A stretch of DNA of 64,000 bases from Balanoglossus misakiensis (Eukaryota > Hemichordata): the NCBI GenBank assembly GCA_040954595.2, contig CM082589.2:5456001-5520000 (forward strand). Reading direction: 5' to 3'. A program made the position numbers and the translations under genes. The first letter of the stretch is position 1, and each line of letters begins with the position of its first letter. Shown here piece by piece: positions 51,061 through 64,000 of the stretch. The notes under the pieces were generated by a model. The model was not told the origin of the DNA. It saw nothing but the letters and a program-made list of their open reading frames with translations, and ran no database searches.

Positions 51061-51509
51061 GTAAGAATGGATAGCAGTAACTAAAACCCAGAAGAATTTT
51101 ACGATATTGACTCTCCGGCGTTCAAATAAGGGGGTTAAAATGTTACAGCAATTTCTGCCAACGGTGCGTCTGTGTGTGTGTACGTGTGTCATCGACATAC
51201 CGAGAACAGCTTATTATATTTGAAGCATATCTGGTGAACGAGTATTGATTCGAGATGGCCAGACCGGATTAAATTTTTTTTTCTGAACAAGACACATCGT
51301 TTCTGATGCGTCACCAACTTTGACTATGAGAAATAATCTCTCTTCCTGTTGCATTTTTGTGTTGGATATAGACATATATCAAAGCAAAACATCGCCCCTG
51401 TGACATACAAAAAATGTTCACGACGTTCACGATTTTGCTGAGTATCTGTCAGTATCCGCCCCCTCTCTCACTCGAAGATTATTACCATATTGCAATAATA
51501 TAGTTATTG

Positions 51510-54600
<3,091 letters not shown>

Positions 54601-57600
54601 TTGATATTTTTATATTATTTCTTTGAAACATTAAAACACACTCAGATGGCAAATTATAAACATTGATATGGTCTATGATGTAACTGGGATATTTTTATAT
54701 TATTTCTTTGAAACATTAAAACTCACATTAAAACTCACTCAGATGTCAATTTATAAACATCAATATGGTCTATGATGTAACTGGGATAGAACATTTCACA
54801 TACTTTTAGAATTTCGTGAAGAATTAGTTGATTATCCCGTCTAACTCGTTGCTTTTTTCTGTCTCCCTTTGTCTCTGCCTCTGTCTCACTATCCCCCTTT
54901 CAACTCTGCGATTTTTACCATAATGGACTTCTAACAGGCAAAGGTAAGTCATACCATTTAATTTCAATTGTTTGCCATATTTAAACTCCAACACGAGCTT
55001 TGTATATAATATGGTCTATAATGTAACTGGGATAGAACATTTCACATACTTTTAGAATTTCGTAAAGAATTAGTTGATTATCCCGTCTAACTCGTTTCTT
55101 TTCTCTGTCTCCCTATGTCTCTGCCTCTGTCTGACCGTCCCCCTTTCAACTCGACGATTTTTACCATAATGGACTTCTAACAGAAAATCGTAAGTCATGC
55201 CATTTGATTTCAATTGTTTTCCATATTTAAACTCCAACACGAGCTTTGTATATAATATGGTCTATGATGTAACTGGGATAGATCATTTCACATACTTTTA
55301 GAATTTTGTGTCGAATTATAGTTGATTATCCCGTCTAACACGTTGCTTTTCTCTGTCTCCCTATGTCTCTGCCTCTGTCTCACCGTCCCCCTTTCAACTC
55401 GGCGATTTTTTTACCATAATGGACTTCTAACAGGAATTGGTAAGTCATGCCATTTGATTTCAATTGTTTACCATATTTAAACTCCAACACGAGCTTTGTA
55501 TATAATATGGTCTATGATGTAACTGGGATAGAACATTTCACATACTTTTAGAATTTCGTAAAGAATTAGTTGATTATCCCGTCTAACTCGTTGCTTTTCT
55601 CTGTCTCCCTATGTCTCTGCCTCTGTCTCACCGTCCCCCTTTCAACTCGGCGATTTTTTTTACCATAATGGACTTCTAACAGACATCGGTAAGTCATGCC
55701 ATTTGATTTTCAATTGTTTGCCATATTTAAACTCCAACACGGGCTTTGTATATAATATGGTCTATGATGTAACTGGGATAGAACATTTCACATACTTTTA
55801 GAATTTCGTGAAGAATTAGTTGATTATCCCGTCTAACTCGTTGCTTTTCTCTGTCTCCCTATGTCTCTGCCTCTGTCTCACCGTCCCCCTTTCAACTCGG
55901 GGATTTTTACTATAATGGACTTCTAACAGCCATATGTAAGTCATGCCATTTGATTTCTATTGTTTGCCATATTTAAACTCCAACACGGGCTTTGTATATA
56001 ATATGGTCTATGATGTAACTGGGATAGAACATTTCACATACTTTTAGAATTTCGTGAAGAATTAGATGATTATCCCGCCTAACTCGTTGCTTTTCTCTGT
56101 CTCCCTATGTCTCTGCCTCTGTCTCACCGTCCCCCTTTCAACTCGGCGATTTTTACCATTATGGACTTCTAAACAGGAACATGTAAGTCATGCCATTTGA
56201 TTTCAATTGTTTGCCATATTTAAACTCCAACACGGGCTTTGTATATAATATGGTCTATGATGTAACTGGGATAGAACATTTCACATACTTTTAGAATTTC
56301 GTAAAGAATTAGTTGATTATCCCGTCTAACTCGTTGCTTTTCTCTGTCTCCCTATGTCTCTGCCTCTGTCTCACCGCCCCCCTTTCAACTCGGCGATTTT
56401 TACCATTATGGACTTCTAAACAGGAACATGTAAGTCATGCCATTTGATTTCAATTGTTTGCCATATTTAAACTCCAACACGGGCTTTGTATATAATATGG
56501 TCTATGATGTAACTGGGATAGAACATTTCACATACTTTTAGAATTTCGTAAAGAATTAGTTGATTATCCCGTCTAACTCGTTGCTTTTCTCTGTCTCCCT
56601 ATGTCTCTGCCTCTGTCTCACCGTCCCCCTTTCAACTCGGCGATTTTTACCATTATGGACTTCTAAACAGGAACATGTAAGTCATGCCATTTGATTTCAA
56701 TTGTTTGCCATATTTAAACTCCAACACGGGCTTTGTATATAATATGGTCTATGATGTAACTGGGATAGAACATTTCACATACTTTTAGAATTTCGTAAAG
56801 AATTAGTTGATTATCCCGTCTAACTCGTTGTTTTTCTCTGTCTCCCTATGTCTCTGCCTCTGTCTCACCGTCCCCCTTTCAACTCGGCGATTTTTACTAT
56901 AATGGACTTCTAACAGCCATATGTAAGTCATGCCATTTGATTTCTATTGTTTGCCATATTTAAACTCCAACACGGGCTTTGTATATAATATGGTCTATAT
57001 GTAACTGGGATAGAACATTTCACATACTTTTAGAATTTCGTGAAGAATTAGTTGATTATCCCGTCTAACTCGTTGTTTTTCTCTGTCTCCCTATGTCTCT
57101 GCCTCTGTCTCACCGTCCCCCTTTCAACTCGGCGATTTTTACTATAATGGACTTCTAACAGCCATATGTAAGTCATGCCATTTGATTTCTATTGTTTGCC
57201 ATATTTAAACTCCAACACGGGCTTTGTATATAATATGGTCTATATGTAACTGGGATAGAACATTTCACATACTTTTAGAATTTCGTGAAGAATTAGTTGA
57301 TTATCCCGTCTAACTCGTTGTTTTTCTCTGTCTCCCTATGTCTCTGCCTCTGTCTCACCGTCCCCCTTTCAACTCGGCGATTTTTACTATAATGGACTTC
57401 TAACAGCCATATGTAAGTCATGCCATTTGATTTCTATTGTTTGCCATATTTAAACTCCAACACGGGCTTTGTATATAATATGGTCTATATGTAACTGGGA
57501 TAGAACATTTCACATACTTTTAGAATTTCGTGAAGAATTAGTTGATTATCCCGTCTAACTCGTTGTTTTTCTCTGTCTCCCTATGTCTCTGCCTCTGTCT

Positions 57601-58633
57601 CACCGTCCCCCTTTCAACTCGGCGATTTTTACTATAATGGACTTCTAACAGCCATATGTAAGTCATGCCATTTGATTTCTATTGTTTGCCATATTTAAAC
57701 TCCAACACGGGCTTTGTATATAATATGGTCTATATGTAACTGGGATAGAACATTTCACATACTTTTAGAATTTCGTGAAGAATTAGTTGATTATCCCGTC
57801 TAACTCGTTGCTTTTCTCTGTCTCCCTATGTCTCTGCCTCTGTCTCACCGTCCCCCTTTCAACTCGGCGATTTTTACCATTATGGACTTCTAAACAGGAA
57901 CATGTAAGTCATGCCATTTGATTTCAATTGTTTTCCATATTTAAACTCCAACACGGGCTTTGTATATAATATGGTCTATATGTAACTGGGATAGAACATT
58001 TCACATACTTTTAGAATTTCGTGAAGAATTAGTTGATTATCCCGTCTAACTCGTTGTTTTTCTCTGTCTCCCTATGTCTCTGCCTCTGTCTCACCGTCCC
58101 CCTTTCAACTCGGCGATTTTTACTATAATGGACTTCTAACAGCCATATGTAAGTCATGCCATTTGATTTCTATTGTTTGCCATATTTAAACTCCAACACG
58201 GGCTTTGTATATAATATGGTCTATATGTAACTGGGATAGAACATTTCACATACTTTTAGAATTTCGTGAAGAATTAGTTGATTATCCCGTCTAACTCGTT
58301 GTTTTTCTCTGTCTCCCTATGTCTCTGCCTCTGTCTCACCGTCCCCCTTTCAACTCGGCGATTTTTACTATAATGGACTTCTAACAGCCATATGTAAGTC
58401 ATGCCATTTGATTTCTATTGTTTGCCATATTTAAACTCCAACACGAGCTTTGTATATAATATGGTCTATGATGTAACTGGGATAGAACATTTCACATACT
58501 TTAAGAATTTCGTGATGAATTAGTTGATTATCCCGCCTAACTCGTTGCTTTTTTCTGTCTCCCTTTGTCTCTGCCTCTGTCTCACTATCCCCCTTTCAAC
58601 TCTGCGATTTTTACCATAATGGACTTCTAACAG
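54601..58633 (+). repeat. Microexon array, central block of about 245-bp units
   Basis: Fifteen regular units. Each has a pyrimidine tract (CTCTGTCTCCCTATGTCTC...), a conserved ATAATGGACTTCTAACAG-type acceptor, six bases, then GTAAGTCATGCC. Microexons start at 54938 GCAAAG, 55184 AAAATC, 55434 GAATTG, 55683 ACATCG, 55930 CCATAT, 56177, 56424 and 56671 GAACAT, 56917, 57162, 57407 and 57652 CCATAT, 57898 GAACAT, 58143 and 58388 CCATAT. Spacing is 245-250 bp. Phase-0 reading is AK, KI, EL, TS, PY, EH, EH, EH, PY four times, EH, PY, PY. Introns between units are near-identical, pointing to recent tandem duplication or conversion. Confidence 0.65.
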
Positions 58634-58806
58634 AAGTGTCAATATTTTTAAGCGTAATTTGAAAACATACCTTTTTACTCGGTTTTATGTGTAACGTGTT
58701 CGATTGTGTCATTTTAACTATTTTTACCAGCCTTGTATTTTTTAATCTACTCTTTTAGCTATGTACAATGCGCTGAGACGTATGTGTAGCGCATTTTAAA
58801 CAATTC

Positions 58807-58834
<28 letters not shown>
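58634..58834 (+). mobile_element. Retroposon 3' end with (TAA)n tail inserted in a microexon unit
   Basis: About 200 bases between CTTCTAACAG (ending 58633) and a second TAACAG (ending 58840) are absent from every other unit. The end reads AATGCGCTGAGACG...GCGCATTTTAAACAA followed by (TAA)n, typical of 3' tails of CR1/L2-like non-LTR elements and their SINEs. TAACAG on both sides looks like a target-site duplication. Confidence 0.6.
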
Positions 58835-58839
<5 letters not shown>

Positions 58840-61069
58840 GGCAAAGGTAAGTCATACCATTTAATTTCAATTGTTTGCCATATTTAAACTCCAACACGAG
58901 CTTTGTATATAATATGGTCTATAATGTAACTGGGATAGAACATTTCACATACTTTTAGAATTTCGTGAAGAATTAGTTGATTATCCCGTCTAACTCGTTT
59001 CTTTTTTCTGTCTCCCTTTGTCTCTGCCTCTGTCTCACTATCCCCCTTTCAACTCTGCGATTTTTACCATAATGGACTTCTAACAGGCAAAGGTAAGTCA
59101 TACCATTTAATTTCAATTGTTTGCCATATTTAAACTCCAACACGAGCTTTGTATATAATATGGTCTATAATGTAACTGGGATAGAACATTTCACATACTT
59201 TTAGAATTTCGTGAAGAATTAGTTGATTATCCCGCCTAACTCGTTGCTTTTTTCTGTCTCCCTTTGTCTCTGCCTCTGTCTCACTATCCCCCTTTCAACT
59301 CGACGATTTTTACCATAATGGACTTCTAACAGAAAATCGTAAGTCATGCCATTTGATTTCAATTGTTTTCCATATTTAAACTCCAACACGAGCTTTGTAT
59401 ATAATATGGTCTATGATGTAACTGGGATAGATCATTTCACATACTTTTAGAATTTTGTGTCGAATTATAGTTGATTATCCCGTCTAACTCGTTGCTTTTC
59501 TCTGTCTCCCTATGTCTCTGCCTCTGTCTCACCGTCCCCCTTTCAACTCGGCGATTTTTTTTACCATAATGGACTTCTAACAGGAATTGGTAAGTCATGC
59601 CATTTGATTTCAATTGTTTACCATATTTAAACTCCAACACGGGCTTTGTATATAATATGGTCTATGATGTAACTGGGATAGAACATTTCACATACTTTTA
59701 GAATTTCGTGAAGAATTAGATGATTATCCCGTCTAACTCGTTGCTTTTCTCTGTCTCCCTATGTCTCTGCCTCTGTCTCACCGTCCCCCTTTCAACTCGG
59801 CGATTTTTTTTACCATAATGGACTTCTAACAGGAATTGGTAAGTCATGCCATTTGATTTCAATTGTTTACCATATTTAAACTCCAACACGAGCTTTGTAT
59901 ATAATATGGTCTATGATGTAACTGGGATAGAACATTTCACATACTTTTAGAATTTCGTAAAGAATTAGTTGATTATCCCGTCTAACTCGTTGCTTTTCTC
60001 TGTCTCCCTATGTCTCTGCCTCTGTCTCACCGTCCCCCTTTCAACTCGGCGATTTTTACCATAATGGACTTCTAACAGACATCTGTAAGTCATGCCATTT
60101 GATTTTCAATTGTTTGCCATATTTAAACTCCAACACGGGCTTTGTATATAATATGGTCTATGATGTAACTGGGATAGAACATTTCACATACTTTTAGAAT
60201 TTCGTGAAGAATTAGTTGATTATCCCGTCTAACTCGTTGCTTTTCTCTGTCTCCCTATGTCTCTGCCTCTGTCTCACCGTCCCCCTTTCAACTCGGGGAT
60301 TTTTACTATAATGGACTTCTAACAGCCATATGTAAGTCATGCCATTTGATTTCTATTGTTTGCCATATTTAAACTCCAACACGGGCTTTGTATATAATAT
60401 GGTCTATGATGTAACTGGGATAGAACATTTCACATACTTTTAGAATTTCGTGAAGAATTAGATGATTATCCCGTCTAACTCGTTGCTTTTCTCTGTCTCC
60501 CTATGTCTCTGCCTCTGTCTGACCGTCCCCCTTTCAACTCGGCGATTTTTACCATTATGGACTTCTAAACAGGAACATGTAAGTCATGCCATTTGATTTC
60601 AATTGTTTGCCATATTTAAACTCCAACACGGGCTTTGTATATAATATGGTCTATGATGTAACTGGGATAGAACATTTCACATACTTTTAGAATTTCGTAA
60701 AGAATTAGTTGATTATCCCGTCTAACTCGTTGTTTTTCTCTGTCTCCCTATGTCTCTGCCTCTGTCTCACCGTCCCCCTTTCAACTCGGCGATTTTTACT
60801 ATAATGGACTTCTAACAGCCATATGTAAGTCATGCCATTTGATTTCTATTGTTTGCCATATTTAAACTCCAACACGGGCTTTGTATATAATATGGTCTAT
60901 ATGTAACTGGGATAGAACATTTCACATACTTTTAGAATTTCGTGAAGAATTAGTTGATTATCCCGTCTAACTCGTTGCTTTTCTCTGTCTCCCTATGTCT
61001 CTGCCTCTGTCTCACCGTCCCCCTTTCAACTCGGCGATTTTTACTATAATGGACTTCTAACAGCCATAT
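58835..61069 (+). repeat. Microexon array, third block (duplicate of the central order)
   Basis: Microexons start at 58841 and 59087 GCAAAG, 59333 AAAATC, 59584 and 59833 GAATTG, 60079 ACATCT, 60326 CCATAT, 60573 GAACAT, 60819 and 61064 CCATAT. The order GCAAAG, AAAATC, GAATTG, ACATCN, CCATAT, GAACAT repeats the one starting at 54938, so this is a higher-order duplication. The unit at 58841 has lost direct contact with its pyrimidine tract through the retroposon insertion. Confidence 0.65.
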
Positions 61070-63400
61070 GTAAGTCATGCCATTTGATTTCTATTGTTTG
61101 CCATATTTAAACTCCAACACGAGCTTTGTATATAATATGGTCTATGATGTAACTGGGATAGAACATTTCACATACTTTTAGAATTTCGTAAAGAATTAGT
61201 TGATTATCCCGCCTAACTCGCTGCTTTTCTCTGTCTCCCTATGTCTCTGCCTTTGTCTCACCGTTCCCCTTTCAACTCGGCGATTTTTACCATAATGGAC
61301 TTCTAACAGGCACGGGTAAGTCATGCCATTTGATTTCAATTGTTTGCCATATTTAAACTCCAACACGGGCTTTGTATATAATATGGTCTATGATGTATTA
61401 AACTGGGATAGAACATTTCACATACTTTTAGAATTTCGTGAAGAATTAGTTGATTATCCCGCCTAACTCGTTGCTTTTCTCTGTCTCCCTATGTCTCTGC
61501 CTCTGTCTTACCGTTCCCCTTTCAACTCTGCGATTTTTACTATAATGGACTCTAAACAGGAAGTTGTAAGTCATGCCATTTGATTTCAATTGTTTGCCAT
61601 ATTTAAACTCCAACACGGGCTTTGTATATAATATGGTCTATGATGTATTAAACTGGGATAGACCATTTCACATACTTTTAGAATTTCGTGAAGAATTAGT
61701 TGATTATACCGTCTAACTCGCTGCTTTTCTCTGTCTCCCTATGTCTCTGCCTCTGTCTCACCGTCCCCCTTTCAACTCGGCGATTTTTACCATAATGGAC
61801 TTCTAAACAGGAATTGGTAAGTCATGCCATTTAATTTCAATTGTTTGCCATATTTAAACTCCAACACGAGCTTTGTATATAATATGGTCTATGATGTGAC
61901 TGGGATAGACCATTTCACATACTTTTAGAATTTCGTGAAGAATTAGTTGATTATACCGTCTAACTCGCTGCTTTTCTCTGTCTCCCTATGTCTCTGCCTC
62001 TGTCTCACCGTCCCCCTTTCAACTCGGCGATTTTTACCATAATGGACTTCTAAACAGGAATTGGTAAGTCATGCCATTTAATTTCAATTGTTTGCCATAT
62101 TTAAACTCCAACACGAGCTTTGTATATAATATGGTCTATGATGTATTAAACTGGGATAGAACATTTCACATACTTTTAGAATTTCGTAAAGAATTAGTTG
62201 ATTATCCCGCCTAACTCGTTGCTTTTCTCTGTCTCCCTATGTCTCTGCCTCTGTCTCACCGTCCCCCTTTCAACTCGGCGATTTTTACCATAATGGACTT
62301 CTAACAGGCACGGGTAAGTCATGCCATTTGATTTCAATTGTTTGCCATATTTAAACTCCAACACGGGCTTTGTATATAATATGGTCTATGATGTATTAAA
62401 CTGGGATAGAACATTTCACATACTTTTAGAATTTCGTGAAGAATTAGTTGATTATCCCGTCTAACTCGCTGCTTTTCTCTGTCTCCCTATGTCTCTGCCT
62501 CTGTCTTACCGTTCCCCTTTCAACTCTGCGATTTTTACTATAATGGACTCTAAACAGGAAGTTGTAAGTCATGCCATTTGATTTCAATTGTTTGCCATAT
62601 TTAAACTCCAACACGGACTTTGTATATAATATGGTCTATGATGTATTAAACTGGGATAGAACATTTCACATACTTTTAGAATTTCGTAAAGAATTAGTTG
62701 ATTATCCCGTCTAACTCGTTGCTTTTCTCTGTCTCCCTATGTCTCTGCCTCTGTCTCACCGTCCCCCTTTCAACTCGACGATTTTTACCATAATGGACTT
62801 CTAAACAGGAACGTGTAAGTCATGCCATGTAATTTCAATTGTTTGCCATATTAAAACTCCAACACGAGCTTTGTATATAATATGGTCTATGATGTAACTG
62901 GGATAGAACATTTCACATACTTTTAGAATTTCGTGAAGAATTAGTTGATTATCCCGCCTAACTCGTTGCTTTTCTCTGTCTCCCTATGTCTCTGCTTCTG
63001 TCTCACCGTCCCCCTTTCAACTCGACGATTTTTACCATAATGGACTTCTAAACAGAAATGGGTAAGTCATGCCATTTGATTTCAATTGTTTGCCATATTT
63101 AAACTCCAACACGGGCTTTGTATGTAGCCTTAGATAACACTTGCTAAAGTGTTAAAATATTTCACATATTTGTTGACTTCCGTGAAGAATTAGTTTTGCA
63201 CCGTTTCTAACTTGTCGCATCTCTGTCTCTGTCTCTCTCTCTCTCTCTGTCTCTCTCTCTTTCTCTCTCTCTCTCGCTTCCATCCTCGCTCAACCCATCG
63301 ATTTTTACCATTATGGAATCAATATGGAATTCGAATAGTCGGATGTAAGTCATACCACCATTTGATAATATTCTTTCAACTCCCGTGTCGTCTTTTAAGC
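61070..63400 (+). repeat. Microexon array, distal block
   Basis: Microexons start at 61310 GCACGG, 61560 GAAGTT, 61811 and 62058 GAATTG, 62308 GCACGG, 62558 GAAGTT, 62809 GAACGT, 63056 AAATGG and 63339 TCGGAT. Phase-0 reading is AR, EV, EL, EL, AR, EV, ER, KW, SD. Several units share an ATGTATTAAACTGGG variant in the intron body. The last unit has a CT-type pyrimidine tract and a GAATAG acceptor like those at the proximal edge, so both edges of the array carry the older-looking, diverged unit type. Confidence 0.65.
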
Positions 63401-63739
63401 CATTAAATTTATGATGACACTAGCGTATGCACTTTCACATATTTGTAGATGTAAACAATTAGTTGTTGTTTTTCCCTTCCGTATTGTTTTACCAATGCGA
63501 ATTTATATCGTATTACCATATAAGATCTTCTTGACAAGATGTTATAGGTGTTTAAATGTTATCAAATAAATGAAATGGCATAGTATGGCTTACCACTGAC
63601 TCCTATTGCTATAATGATGATGACAGACAGACGGACAGAAATTAATGGATGTAGACACAAGGAGGTCACAATGCATAGAGGGGAAATTAAATATAGTTTA
63701 GACGACAGCGAGAAATTAATTGTCCATCTTTTCTTTTAG

Positions 63740-64000
63740 TTGTTTCCGACGGTGCATAATACGGAAATACCAACAGGGATACAAGCGCAACAATTTGATT
63801 CAGAAGGTGGAATACTTAAGGATGCAAAATCGGGAGTAGAAGTCGTCATACCCAAAGGAGCAATACCTCAAGGAAGATTTCAGTTAATAACGTTAAAAAT
63901 TTACAATGATCGTAGTTCCTATTCGGGTGTAAAATTTAAGAAACATGAGACCATTATGACGCCTGTTGTCGAGTGCTTGTCGCCCGGGTTGATACGGTTT
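63740..64000 (+). CDS. ZU5-domain protein, exon running off the window
   Basis: After a good acceptor (TTTTCTTTTAG, ending 63739) the exon is open in phase 0 for 87 codons to the window end. It starts LFPTVHNTEIP. The stretch FDSEGGILKDAKSGVEVVIP, followed by KGAIPQG and ITLKIY, is the diagnostic start of a ZU5 domain, as in UNC5, ankyrins, ZO-1 and PIDD-like proteins. The following TPVVECLSPG is the next conserved strand. ZU5 proteins often carry a C-terminal death domain, but nothing beyond 64000 is visible, so the class is open. Upstream is the same-strand microexon array, in matching phase, suggesting the hexamers encode its N-terminal part. Confidence 0.85.
   Translation, partial: MFPTVHNTEIPTGIQAQQFDSEGGILKDAKSGVEVVIPKGAIPQGRFQLITLKIYNDRSSYSGVKFKKHETIMTPVVECLSPGLIRF

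Overview
This window is animal nuclear DNA: intron-rich genes with GT-AG splice sites, AATAAA-type poly(A) signals, CT/tetranucleotide microsatellites and short inverted-repeat transposons. The encoded proteins (a laminin alpha chain of the alpha-5/alpha-3 class, a DsbA/FrnE-like protein, a ZU5-domain protein) fit a marine invertebrate bilaterian. I cannot name the species from sequence alone.

Layout. (1) 148-1018, + strand: the last three coding exons of a DsbA-like thioredoxin-fold gene that starts left of the window. (2) 2185-3451, - strand: a compact four-exon gene for an 82-residue secreted prepropeptide with a signal peptide, acidic propiece, RNKR processing site and a 34-residue mature peptide with eight cysteines. 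(3) 5146-47533, + strand: a complete laminin alpha gene. I resolved 75 coding exons that join in phase to 3,634 residues with the full order LN - LE - domain IVb - LE - L4 - LE - coiled coil - LG1-5. Its first intron is about 16.3 kb and holds several foldback elements; most other introns are only a few hundred bases. (4) 47534-50900: 3' UTR and non-coding DNA with a near-perfect 117-bp hairpin. (5) 50916-64000, + strand: the 5' end of another gene. A likely non-coding first exon ends at a consensus donor (51060). An 11-12 kb tandem array follows, and at 63740 an exon opens a ZU5 domain that runs off the window.

The array is the outstanding feature. It is not plain satellite DNA. Each unit of about 245 bp carries a pyrimidine tract, a 3' splice site (usually TTCTAACAG or TTCTAAACAG), exactly six bases, and a consensus 5' splice site (GTAAGT). 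The flanks are almost identical from unit to unit, while the six bases differ widely. I count 44 such putative microexons: 42 of 6 nt, one of 9 nt and one of 12 nt. None contains a stop codon in phase 0, the phase in which the ZU5 exon is open. One near the 5' end is ATGGAT and could supply the start codon. The natural reading is a tandem microexon array that adds variable two-residue modules in front of a ZU5 protein. Expression and splicing are inference and need transcript data.
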